Shown here: piece by piece, positions 57,050 through 64,000 of the stretch
Layout: the number at the start of each line of letters is the position of its first letter
Position numbering within the stretch: position 1 is the stretch's first letter
NCBI RefSeq assembly: GCF_016786255.1
Contig: NZ_JADMKT010000077.1
Coordinates: forward strand, 62,001 to 126,000
DNA length: 64,000 bases
DNA from: Robertkochia sediminum
Lineage (GTDB): Bacteria > Bacteroidota > Bacteroidia > Flavobacteriales > Flavobacteriaceae
Direction of reading: 5' to 3'
The notes under the pieces: generated by a model
Database searches by the model: none
The model's input: only the letters and a program-made list of their open reading frames with translations
Told to the model about the DNA's origin: nothing
Made by a program: the position numbers and the translations under genes

Positions 57050-57353
57050 GTTACGGGTTACGAGTTACGGATGAAGCCCTTCTTCGCCGAAGCTTCGAAG
57101 GGTGAAAGAGTAAAGGGGTAAAGAGTTTTTCTAGTAGTTGTCTTTGCGAGGAGGGCAAAGCCCGAAGCGGCAATCTCATGAAGAGGTTAAAGCCCTTCTT
57201 CGGTATAGCTTCGAAGTGAATGGGTAAAGCCCTTCTTCGCTAAAGCTTCGAAGGGTAAAAGAGTAAAGAGGAGAAGGGGTGGTTGAATGAGGCGTACATT
57301 GTGCTTACGCATTACTGCGTCACCGCATCACTGTCTCATCATATCACCGCCTA
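57050..57353. repeat. intergenic region with dispersed-repeat-like sequence
   Basis: About 300 bases without a gene. Three imperfect copies of a unit AAGCCCTTCTTCGNNNAAGC followed by TTCGAAGGGT occur at 57074-57103, 57190-57216 (degraded) and 57227-57256, each followed by GTAAAG-rich spacer. Between them (57140-57180) is GTCTTTGCGAGGAGGGCAAA and then CCCGAAGCGGCAATCTC, which resembles the short GTCATTGCGAG...GCAATCTC repeat found between genes in many bacteria. The tail 57303-57352 is a run of ATCAC/TCACC words. No coding potential is seen. Confidence 0.6.
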
Positions 57354-57383
57354 AAAAAAGCCTCCATATTGGAGGCTTTTTTT
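57354..57383. terminator. terminator behind the aminotransferase gene
   Basis: AAAAAAAGCCTCC / GGAGGCTTTTTTT with loop ATATT. The aminotransferase stop codon (57382-57384 on the minus strand) overlaps its edge. Confidence 0.9.
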
Positions 57384-58932
57384 AGGCTTTAAACCATGCT
57401 GCGACGAGGGCTTTCTCTGTTCGTTGATCGTCTTTATGGCGGTATTCGTTCTCACCTTCTTCGTAATGGTAGTCTGCTCCCCATTTCTCATGGTTGGCAG
57501 CCACCGCTTCAATGGCGTCACAGATATAATCGGCTTCGGCATTGGTCATGGTCGGGTGGATCGACATCCTTATCCATCCCGGACGCTCTCTGAAGCACCC
57601 TTCCAGGATCTTTTGCTCGATCGCCTTGGAGGTATTCTGATCTACATTGAGCAGGAAGTGCCCGTAGGTACCGGCACAGGAGCATCCACCACGGGTTTGG
57701 ATCCCGTATCGGTCGTTCAACAATTTTACGATGAGGTTAAAATGTACGTTTTCAATATAGAAAGAGAAGATCCCCAAACGGTCGGTATGTTGTCCCGCCA
57801 GAATATGAAGGTTTTCGATCTTCTTTAATCGGGCAAAGATACGCTCGTTAAGCTCGTGCTCCCTGTCGAGGATATTCTTCACGCCCATCTTCTCTTTAAG
57901 CTGAATGCTCAGGGCGATCTTCATGGCCTGCAGGAAACCAGGGGTACCCCCGTCTTCCCTTGATTCGATATCCGGAACATAATCGTGATCTCCCCACGGA
58001 TTGGTATAAGTTACTGTACCTCCACCCGGGTTATCCGGAATCATGTTCTTGTATAATTGTTTGTTGAAGATCAGTACACCTGAAGTTCCGGGACCTCCCA
58101 AAAACTTATGTGGAGAGAAGAAGATGGCATCGAGGTATTCATCTTCCTTTTCCGGATGCATGTCGATAGCCACATAGGGTGCCGAACAGGCAAAATCAAC
58201 AAAGCAGAGTCCGTTGTATTTATGGATCATCGCAGCGATCTCGTGGTAGTTGGTACGAATACCCGTTACGTTGGATGCTGCGGTCACTGAAGCGATCTTT
58301 ACCGGGTGCTCTTTATGTTCTTCCAGTAATTTTTCAAAGCTATCCATACACACCAATCCTGTTTCATTACAGGGGATCACTACCACTTTGGCAATGGTTT
58401 CCAGCCAGGAGGTCTGGTTGGAGTGGTGTTCCATATGGGTAACGAATACCAGCGGACGTTTTTCATCCGGTATGTCGGTGTACTCCATCAGGCTCTCAGA
58501 CACCTTGAGCCCAAGAATACGCTGAAATTTATTCACCGCCCCGGTCATTCCGGTCCCGGTGGTAATGAGCATATCATCTTCGTTAGCGTTGACGTGTCTT
58601 TTTATAATGTGTCTTGCCTCGTGATAGGCCAGGGTCATAGACGAGCCGGAGAATGTGGTTTCGGTATGGGTGTTGGCCACCAGCGGACCGATATCATTGA
58701 TAAATTTCTCTTCGATCGCTTTGTACATCCTTCCGCTCGCTGTCCAGTCGGCATAGATCAGTTGCTTTTCTCCAAAGGGAGTGGTAAAGGTCTGATCGAT
58801 TCCGAGGATGCCTTGTCGAAAAGGAGCAAAGTAATTTTCGAGGTTGCTTTGGGATGTATGTGAGGCAGGCGTCTTGGCTTCCTTAGAAGTTGCCGATGCC
58901 TTTCTGTAACCAGTTAAAATATTCTTGAACAT
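57382..58932 (-). CDS. class V aminotransferase (cysteine desulfurase-like) PLP enzyme
   Basis: A 516-residue PLP enzyme of aminotransferase class V. The core has the PLP-lysine motif [15 protein letters not shown], HxN-type contacts in [22 protein letters not shown], and a late [15 protein letters not shown] that places Cys residues near the active site, as in cysteine-desulfurase relatives. The protein is longer than IscS/SufS (about 400) with extra N-terminal and C-terminal parts. No NifU/SufE partner is adjacent. The start at 58932 lies 50 bases inside the end of the dsbD gene; no other ATG occurs before residue 69, so the overlap is real. Substrate is unknown. Confidence 0.88.
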   Translation of the reverse strand: MFKNILTGYRKASATSKEAKTPASHTSQSNLENYFAPFRQGILGIDQTFTTPFGEKQLIYADWTASGRMYKAIEEKFINDIGPLVANTHTETTFSGSSMTLAYHEARHIIKRHVNANEDDMLITTGTGMTGAVNKFQRILGLKVSESLMEYTDIPDEKRPLVFVTHMEHHSNQTSWLETIAKVVVIPCNETGLVCMDSFEKLLEEHKEHPVKIASVTAASNVTGIRTNYHEIAAMIHKYNGLCFVDFACSAPYVAIDMHPEKEDEYLDAIFFSPHKFLGGPGTSGVLIFNKQLYKNMIPDNPGGGTVTYTNPWGDHDYVPDIESREDGGTPGFLQAMKIALSIQLKEKMGVKNILDREHELNERIFARLKKIENLHILAGQHTDRLGIFSFYIENVHFNLIVKLLNDRYGIQTRGGCSCAGTYGHFLLNVDQNTSKAIEQKILEGCFRERPGWIRMSIHPTMTNAEADYICDAIEAVAANHEKWGADYHYEEGENEYRHKDDQRTEKALVAAWFKA

Positions 58933-60886
58933 TTGGATTGTATGCTGAGGGTTCTGTTAGATTCTCTTCATTATGATCAATAAGCACATAAAATGGCTGT
59001 GCATTTGCCTTATATCTCAATTCCTGGAACTCACTCCATTTTTGTCCGATATTGCGGAATTTCTTGCCGCTCTTCTCTGAGATGTTCTCAGGGCCATCGG
59101 GCAGTGGTCTTTTATCGTCAACGTACAAAGATACCAATACCACGTCATTGTTTAAAACGTTGAGTACCTTAGGGTCAGACCACACATTGTCTTCCATCTT
59201 GCGACAGTTCACGCAGGCGTGGCCGGTGAAGTCGATAAGGACGGGTTTGTTCACCTTTTTGGCATAGGCCAGGCCTTCCTCATAATCGTGAAAACTGATG
59301 ATGTCATGAGGTCCCAGGTGCGCTCCTTCCGGAAGGTCACTATGGGCGGCAGAAACGCCACCTTTGCTGTTTCCAACCCCATATGGCGATTCAGAATAAT
59401 TGATGGGAGGAGGGAATCCGCTGATAAGTTTCAGGGGAGCACCCCAGAGTCCGGGGATCAGGTATACTACAAAGGTGAGCACCAATAAACCGAGTCCCAG
59501 TCTTCCTACCGAAATATGGGTAGCAGGCGAGTCGTGCGGCAGGGTGATCTTTCCGAAGAGATAAAGGGCCAGGGCACCAAAGATAGCGATCCAGATGGCC
59601 AGGAATACTTCTCTTTCCAGCCAGTGTAATTGCAGTACCAGGTCGGCATTCGATAAGAATTTAAAGGCCAGGGCCAACTCCAGGAATCCTAGTACTACCT
59701 TAACGGTATTGAGCCATCCTCCTGATTTAGGCAGGGAGTTCAACCAACCCGGGAAGGCTGCAAAAAGGGCGAACGGCAATGCCAGCGCCAGGGAGAATCC
59801 GAGCATTCCCACGATAGGGGCAATACCACCTTTAGAGGCAGCTTCTACCAGCAGGGTTCCAACGATAGGTCCGGTACAGGAGAAGGATACGATAGCCAGC
59901 GCAAGAGCCATAAACAGGATGCCAACGATACCACCTTTGGTCGACTGCGAATCGACCTTGCTGGCCCATGAATTGGGCAGGGTGATCTCAAATGCACCGA
60001 GGAAAGACACGGCAAAGACTACCAATAAAAGGAAAAATATGATGTTAAACGTAACGTTCGTAGAGAGTCGGTTCAGCGAATCGGCTCCGAAGATGGCGGT
60101 TACCAGGGTACCCAGTAATACGTAAATACCGATGATGGACAGTCCGTAAAAGATCGCATTTCTGATCCCCGCCGCCTTGCTTTTACTTTGTTTGGTAAAG
60201 AAGCTTACGGTAAGGGGGATCATTGGGAATACACAAGGCGTAAGTAACGCTGCAAACCCTGAGAAGAAGGCAATTATAAATATGCTCCAGAGTCCCTTAT
60301 TTTCTTTTGGGGCTTTGGTACCGGTAGTCTCGGTATACACTTCTTCCTTAGTTTCAGCAGTATCGGTATCCAGGCTTATCGCCGGTGTGATCACCGGGGT
60401 GGTTTCAGCCTCTTCCTTTTCAGGGGTATTTGCTGTAGCTCCTGCTTTGATGGGGAAATCCAGGGTCACGTAGTTGGGAGGTAAACAACGTTCGTCGTCA
60501 CATACCTGGTATTCTACCTCTCCCGTGATCATGGCCACATCACCACTTACTTTAACGCGTTGGCGGAATACCGCCTTATCGCTGAAATACTTGATGTCGG
60601 TTCCCCAGGTATTGTCAAATTCGGTATGCCCTTTCGGCTCTTCAGTGCCGTTGACAAATTCGATCCCTTCTGCTTCTTCATAGGTGAATACAGTAGGAAG
60701 GGGGCCGTCTTCGGGTACCGTTTGAGAGTACAGGTGCCACCCAAAGTCGATGGTGGCCGTGGAGATCAATTCAAATTCGTTTTCTGAGACCTTTTCCACC
60801 GAAGTGCTCCAGCTCACCGGGTCCAGGATCTGGGCTTGAACCAGGGTCGTGGCTAGGGTGAAAAGGGCCAAAAATAAATTTCTCAT
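58883..60886 (-). CDS. dsbD: protein-disulfide reductase DsbD family
   Basis: A 667-residue inner membrane protein that carries electrons from cytoplasmic thioredoxin to the periplasm for cytochrome c assembly and disulfide repair. Seen: signal peptide (1-18), an N-terminal DsbD-alpha-like domain with CDDERCLPP (Cys pair), then about eight membrane helices with [17 protein letters not shown] and [14 protein letters not shown] (the redox cysteines of the two halves), and a thioredoxin-like end with [11 protein letters not shown] (near 552) and FYVLIDH. Layout is complete. The next minus-strand gene overlaps its end by 50 bases. It fits with ccsA upstream in function. Confidence 0.93.
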   Translation of the reverse strand: MRNLFLALFTLATTLVQAQILDPVSWSTSVEKVSENEFELISTATIDFGWHLYSQTVPEDGPLPTVFTYEEAEGIEFVNGTEEPKGHTEFDNTWGTDIKYFSDKAVFRQRVKVSGDVAMITGEVEYQVCDDERCLPPNYVTLDFPIKAGATANTPEKEEAETTPVITPAISLDTDTAETKEEVYTETTGTKAPKENKGLWSIFIIAFFSGFAALLTPCVFPMIPLTVSFFTKQSKSKAAGIRNAIFYGLSIIGIYVLLGTLVTAIFGADSLNRLSTNVTFNIIFFLLLVVFAVSFLGAFEITLPNSWASKVDSQSTKGGIVGILFMALALAIVSFSCTGPIVGTLLVEAASKGGIAPIVGMLGFSLALALPFALFAAFPGWLNSLPKSGGWLNTVKVVLGFLELALAFKFLSNADLVLQLHWLEREVFLAIWIAIFGALALYLFGKITLPHDSPATHISVGRLGLGLLVLTFVVYLIPGLWGAPLKLISGFPPPINYSESPYGVGNSKGGVSAAHSDLPEGAHLGPHDIISFHDYEEGLAYAKKVNKPVLIDFTGHACVNCRKMEDNVWSDPKVLNVLNNDVVLVSLYVDDKRPLPDGPENISEKSGKKFRNIGQKWSEFQELRYKANAQPFYVLIDHNEENLTEPSAYNPNVQEYFNWLQKGIGNF

Positions 60887-61174
60887 AGTATGTAGTTAGT
60901 AAGACGATACAAAACTAATAGGTTAGCGGACTTTCCGGGCTTGGTTAACAACTTTTTTTGAAAAAATAATCAACGATTTTGTACAATTTTTATAAAAAAT
61001 GATCCCGATCAGGAAATCCTTCCGGTTGAAAGAAGATGAAGGCACATTTCGTAAAGATCCGGGAGGAAGCATCCATGACTGAACGTTAAAAGCTTGTGAA
61101 TTTCACTGTAATTTTTTCTTACATAAAAGTGACAAACCTGAATAATGATTAAATTGCTGCAAAAAAGAAATCCT

Positions 61175-61768
61175 ATGAAAAAAACTATCATTCTGGCAAC
61201 TGCACTGTTGTGTCTTGCCTGCAAGGAAGAATCATCAAAAACTGCCCAAATAGCTCAAAATACCATGGAGGCTGCTACCCCGTTACAGGATCAGAGTATA
61301 CACCGTTTTGAGGTGAAAGACATCAATGGAGAAACCTTTCGTTTTGCCGACCTCAAAGGTAAGAAGGTCATGGTCGTGAATACGGCGAGTAAATGCGGAT
61401 TAACCCCGCAGTATGAGCACCTGCAGGCGCTTTATGATACTTATGGAGGAGAAGAGTTTGTGATCGTAGGTTTCCCTGCCAACAACTTCGGTAACCAGGA
61501 GCCTGGAACTAATGAGGATATTGCCGAATTCTGTCAGCTTAACTACGGGGTGAGCTTCCCGATGATGAGTAAGATCTCTGTAAAAGGAGATGATATGCAT
61601 CCGGTATACCAATTCCTGACCAAAAAATCAGAGAACGGTTATGCCGATTCGGAGGTGCAGTGGAATTTCCAGAAATACCTGATCGATGCTTCGGGACAAC
61701 TGGTTGCTGTGATCGACCCGCAAACCCTCCCGAACGATCAAAAGATCATTGATTGGATCACTCAATAA
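61175..61768 (+). CDS. glutathione peroxidase-family lipoprotein
   Basis: A 197-residue thiol peroxidase starting at ATG 61175 (MKKTIILATALLCLACKEE); an earlier ATG adds ten residues before the signal peptide. The segment LLCLAC is a lipobox with the lipidated Cys16, so the protein is probably anchored in a membrane facing the periplasm. The GPx core has NTASKCGLTPQYEHL with the peroxidatic Cys74 (Cys in place of selenocysteine), GFPANNFGNQEPG with the Gln, and WNFQKYLID with the Trp and Asn of the catalytic tetrad. It likely uses thioredoxin. The PLP gene begins 8 bases after its stop. Confidence 0.93.
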   Translation: MKKTIILATALLCLACKEESSKTAQIAQNTMEAATPLQDQSIHRFEVKDINGETFRFADLKGKKVMVVNTASKCGLTPQYEHLQALYDTYGGEEFVIVGFPANNFGNQEPGTNEDIAEFCQLNYGVSFPMMSKISVKGDDMHPVYQFLTKKSENGYADSEVQWNFQKYLIDASGQLVAVIDPQTLPNDQKIIDWITQ

Positions 61769-61776
61769 TATATTAG

Positions 61777-62928
61777 ATGATCAAAGGATTCAATACCATA
61801 TGCACCCACGCCGGGGAATTGGAAGATGAACAGTACAAGGGAGCGGTGTCTCCCTTGTATATGTCAAGTTCTTATGCCTATGAAGGGGTAGAGCAGAAGC
61901 GTTACCCCAGGTATTTTAATACGCCAAACCAGGAGGCGATCGCAAAAAAACTCGCTGCACTCGAGCAGACAGCCGGTGCCCTTGTTTTTGGAAGTGGGAT
62001 GGCTGCGGTAAGTACGGCTCTTTTGGCCTTTCTATCCAAGGGGGATCATGTGGTGCTTCAGCGTACGCTTTACGGAGGAACTTTTAATCTTGTAGTGGAG
62101 GAGTTCGAAAAGTTTGGGATCGAATACAGTTTTGCCGGCGGACTCGAAAAGGGTGATTTTGAAAAGGCGGTCCAACCCAATACCAAGGTGATCTATGTAG
62201 AAACCCCATCGAATCCGTTACTCGGGATTACCGACCTTAAGATGGTTGCAGCGGTGGCCCGGGAGCACAACCTCGTTTCGATGATCGACAATACCTTTGC
62301 CTCACCCGTAAATCAAAACCCTTCGCAATTCGGGATCGATATCGTAATTCACAGTGCCACCAAGTATCTTGGCGGACATAGTGATATTCTAGCTGGAGCT
62401 GTATGTGCCTCTGATGAACATATTGAGAAGGTGTTTTCTTTAGGGAAGAACCTTGGAGGCAACCTCAGCGATTATACCGTATGGCTTTTGGAGCGCAGTA
62501 TCAAGACCTTGGGCCTAAGGGTAAAGGCGCAGAACAAGAATGCCCTAAAAATGGCGAAGTTCCTGAAAAAGCATAAGGCCGTAAGCCGGGTGTTTTATCC
62601 GGGACTCAAGGATCATCCCGGGCATGAAATTGCCAAAGAGCAGATGAACGGCTTCGGAGGCATGTTGTCTTTTGAGCTGGATGAAGCTATTGATGTTTCT
62701 GCATTTCTCGAAGGTTTAAAACTCATAAAACCTTCGATGAGCCTGGCAGGGGTAGAGAGTACGATCCTTTCGCCGGCTAAGACCTCCCATGCCCTGGTGC
62801 CTGCGGAAGAGCTGGAACAGCAAGGGATCTCAGACAGGCTGCTGCGTTTTTCTCTGGGTATTGAAGATAAAAAGGACCTCTTTGGAGATATCGAACAGGC
62901 ACTGCAAGAGGCAGGGTATAAGGGATAG
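61777..62928 (+). CDS. Cys/Met-metabolism PLP enzyme (cystathionine gamma-synthase/lyase type)
   Basis: A 383-residue PLP enzyme of the Cys/Met metabolism family. Landmarks: SSYAYEGVEQKRYPRY, ALVFGSGMAAVSTALLAFL, TLYGGTFN, VIYVETPSNPLLGITD, the PLP lysine in HSATKYLGGHSDILAG (near 197) and LSFSLGIED. Members include cystathionine gamma-synthase, cystathionine gamma-lyase and methionine gamma-lyase; the sequence alone does not settle which. It starts 8 bases after the peroxidase gene and is 48 bases before bshB1, so it may share a transcript with the peroxidase. Involvement in sulfur amino acid or thiol supply fits the bacillithiol gene next door. Confidence 0.9.
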   Translation: MIKGFNTICTHAGELEDEQYKGAVSPLYMSSSYAYEGVEQKRYPRYFNTPNQEAIAKKLAALEQTAGALVFGSGMAAVSTALLAFLSKGDHVVLQRTLYGGTFNLVVEEFEKFGIEYSFAGGLEKGDFEKAVQPNTKVIYVETPSNPLLGITDLKMVAAVAREHNLVSMIDNTFASPVNQNPSQFGIDIVIHSATKYLGGHSDILAGAVCASDEHIEKVFSLGKNLGGNLSDYTVWLLERSIKTLGLRVKAQNKNALKMAKFLKKHKAVSRVFYPGLKDHPGHEIAKEQMNGFGGMLSFELDEAIDVSAFLEGLKLIKPSMSLAGVESTILSPAKTSHALVPAEELEQQGISDRLLRFSLGIEDKKDLFGDIEQALQEAGYKG

Positions 62929-62947
62929 CCCTTTGCCTTATCTTCCT

Positions 62948-62955
62948 TATTTTTG
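62948..62955 (+). promoter_or_regulatory. -7 box of bshB1
   Basis: TATTTTTG at 62948-62955 fits TAnnTTTG, ending 21 bases before the ATG at 62977. The nearest TTTG (62932) is only 12 bases away, so the -33 element is uncertain. Confidence 0.6.
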
Positions 62956-62976
62956 TAAAAAATTGAATCGGAACTT

Positions 62977-63699
62977 ATGAAATTAGATATACTCGCTTTT
63001 GGTGCCCACCCGGATGATGTTGAATTGGGTTGTGGTGCCACTATTGCTAAAGAGATCTCTTTAGGGAAAAAGGTCGGTATTGTTGATCTTACCCGTGGGG
63101 AGCTCGGTACCCGTGGTACTGCGGAAACCAGGGATCAGGAGGCGGCAGAAGCTGCCAAACGGCTTGGAGTATCGGTACGTGAGAACCTTGAATTTGCCGA
63201 CGGATTCTTTGTGAACGACAGAGAGCATCAGCTGGAGGTGATCAGGATGATACGTAAATACCGCCCGGAGATCGTGCTTTGCAATTCTATAGACGACAGG
63301 CATATTGACCATGGTAAGGGCAGTAAGTTGGTAAGTGATGCTTGTTTTTTAAGCGGACTCGTTAAGATCGATACCATGTTCGATGGTGATGATACCTGGC
63401 AGGAGCCCTGGAGGCCCAAGTTCGTTTATCACTATATTCAGTGGAAGGACTTAAAGCCCGATTTTGTGGTTGACGTAAGCGGATTCATGGATGCGAAGAT
63501 GCATTCCATCGATGCTTATGCTACCCAGTTTTACGATCCGAAGAGCGATGCCCCTAAGACGCCTATAAGCAGCCAGAACTTTTACGATAGCCTTATTTAT
63601 CGTTCCCGTGACCTGGGCCGTTTGATCGGGGTTGAACATGCGGAAGGATTCAATGTAGAGCGTTATGTGGCTGTAAAGCAATTGGATGATCTTATTTAA
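62977..63699 (+). CDS. bshB1: bacillithiol biosynthesis deacetylase BshB1
   Basis: A 240-residue zinc-dependent PIG-L/LmbE deacetylase that removes the acetyl group of GlcNAc-malate in bacillithiol synthesis. Zinc motif FGAHPDDVELGCGATI (9-24); DLTRGELGTRGTAETRDQEAAEAAKRLG is the family's second signature; then NSIDDRHIDHGKGSKLV with the metal-binding His. The match to BshB1 is close across the full length. It implies that bacillithiol is the main low-molecular thiol here, so bacillithiol persulfide is a sensible substrate for the dioxygenases at 21.8-24.7 kb. It has its own promoter box. Confidence 0.94.
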   Translation: MKLDILAFGAHPDDVELGCGATIAKEISLGKKVGIVDLTRGELGTRGTAETRDQEAAEAAKRLGVSVRENLEFADGFFVNDREHQLEVIRMIRKYRPEIVLCNSIDDRHIDHGKGSKLVSDACFLSGLVKIDTMFDGDDTWQEPWRPKFVYHYIQWKDLKPDFVVDVSGFMDAKMHSIDAYATQFYDPKSDAPKTPISSQNFYDSLIYRSRDLGRLIGVEHAEGFNVERYVAVKQLDDLI

Positions 63700-63741
63700 G
63701 AAAAGGCACCTTGAGAAAGGGTGAATTTTTTTAAAAAAATA

Positions 63742-63774
63742 TTTGGCAAAAAGACATAAAATAAGCTACATTTG
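63742..63774 (+). promoter_or_regulatory. promoter of the tRNA-His gene
   Basis: TTTG at 63742-63745, 21 bases, then TACATTTG at 63767-63774. The tRNA starts 41 bases later. Confidence 0.75.
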
Positions 63775-63814
63775 CACTCGCTTTGTCACTGAGACGGAGC
63801 ACACGCAACAAATG

Positions 63815-63888
63815 GTGGTTGTAGCTCAGCTGGTTAGAGCGCTGGATTGTGGTTCCAGAGGTCGCCGGTTCGAACCCGGTCTTCCACC
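63815..63888 (+). tRNA. tRNA-His (anticodon GTG)
   Basis: A 74-base cloverleaf: acceptor GTGGTTG, D-arm GCTC/GAGC, anticodon arm CTGGA-TTGTGGT-TCCAG with anticodon GTG at 63849-63851, five-base variable region, T-arm GCCGG-TTCGAAC-CCGGT, acceptor 3' strand CTTCCAC and discriminator C73. The base before (63814) is G, which can supply the G-1 of tRNA-His. The CCA end is not encoded. Two U-U appositions occur in the acceptor stem (5:68 and 6:67). Confidence 0.92.
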
Positions 63889-63892
63889 CAAT

Positions 63893-63924
63893 AAAGCCTT
63901 CAGAGAGATCTGAGGGCTTTTTTT
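63893..63924 (+). terminator. terminator of tRNA-His
   Basis: A 12-pair stem AAAGCCTTCAGA / TCTGAGGGCTTT with a GAGA loop and one wobble, then a T run to 63924. Confidence 0.88.
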
Positions 63925-63973
63925 GTGCGCAACCCCGAAAGCTTGCTTTCAAGGGGTTGTAAGCACAAAAAAA
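63918..63973. repeat. long imperfect palindrome at the window end
   Basis: Arms pair in three blocks: TTTTTTTGTGC (63918-63928) with GCACAAAAAAA (63963-63973), CAACCCC (63930-63936) with GGGGTTG (63953-63959), and GAAAGC (63937-63942) with GCTTTC (63945-63950). A further hairpin AGGGCC-GGCA-GGCCCT follows at 63980-63995. It overlaps the terminator T run. It may continue beyond the window. Confidence 0.6.
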
Positions 63974-64000
63974 GACCCTAGGGCCGGCAGGCCCTGAAGG

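Noticed and set aside
57050-57353. CRISPR-like array
   Set aside because: Repeat copies are imperfect, unevenly spaced and only three in number, and no cas genes are near.

Overview
This is chromosomal core DNA of a member of the Flavobacteriia (phylum Bacteroidota), probably a marine Flavobacteriaceae relative. The evidence is the promoter style (TAnnTTTG -7 boxes, several with TTTG about 17-21 bases upstream, and almost no Shine-Dalgarno sequences), a type IX secretion C-terminal domain on a 2550-residue exported protein, a SusC/Oar-like TonB receptor, a fused ResB-CcsA cytochrome c assembly protein, bacillithiol synthesis (bshB1) and many Flavobacteriia-type DUF families. I saw no phage, insertion sequence, CRISPR array or rRNA operon.

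Layout. 1-12 kb: housekeeping genes nadC, a YihY membrane protein, a DUF2147 protein, priA, a convergent LytTR response regulator, the rpsF-rpsR-rplI operon, a TonB-dependent receptor, a DUF6495-type protein and hisS. 12-20 kb: one giant secreted mosaic protein (sugar-dehydrogenase-like propeller, calcium-binding repeats, two malectin domains, Kelch, four PKD domains, T9SS tail). 20-28 kb: a sulfur-oxidation island consisting of a Crp/Fnr regulator, a TauE/SafE exporter, two persulfide dioxygenase-rhodanese fusions, a single rhodanese, an HMA-domain protein, a type II sulfide:quinone oxidoreductase and two half-size YeeE/YedE transporters. 28-34 kb: trxB, a catalytic-domain-less prolyl-oligopeptidase propeller, and a sigma/anti-sigma-like/DUF4097/DUF2807 envelope cluster. 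34-40 kb: lon, cmk and rpsA. 40-46 kb: a SRPBCC-SDR-photolyase operon, a DUF2911 protein, an acetyltransferase and small membrane proteins. 46-54 kb: a long minus-strand run (DUF2520, KdsC, Maf, an unknown protein, a small MscS channel, a PIG-L deacetylase, a 33-residue membrane peptide and a sodium:solute symporter). 54-64 kb: ResB-CcsA, a class V aminotransferase, DsbD, glutathione peroxidase, a Cys/Met-metabolism PLP enzyme, bshB1 and tRNA-His.

Main discovery. Six promoters in the sulfur island carry the same architecture: a 14-bp dyad GTAAC-N4-GTTAC (one site is degenerate), then exactly 22 bases, then a TAnnTTTG-like -7 box. They lie before tauE, each dioxygenase gene, the single-rhodanese segment, the SQR gene and the YeeE pair. 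The dyad centre falls near -41, the class II activator position, and takes the place of the -33 element. The Crp/Fnr gene at the head of the island, which carries a cluster of cysteines, is the obvious candidate regulator. I infer a compact self-regulated sulfide/persulfide detoxification regulon. One of the sites drives a segment that runs into two terminator-like hairpins before the next gene, so it may make a small RNA or an attenuated leader.

Other points of note: a 33-codon membrane peptide ORF fitted exactly between the PIG-L and symporter genes; an SDR without the catalytic tyrosine beside the photolyase; an 11-bp inverted repeat in front of that operon; and dispersed-repeat-like sequence after ccsA and after the tRNA.
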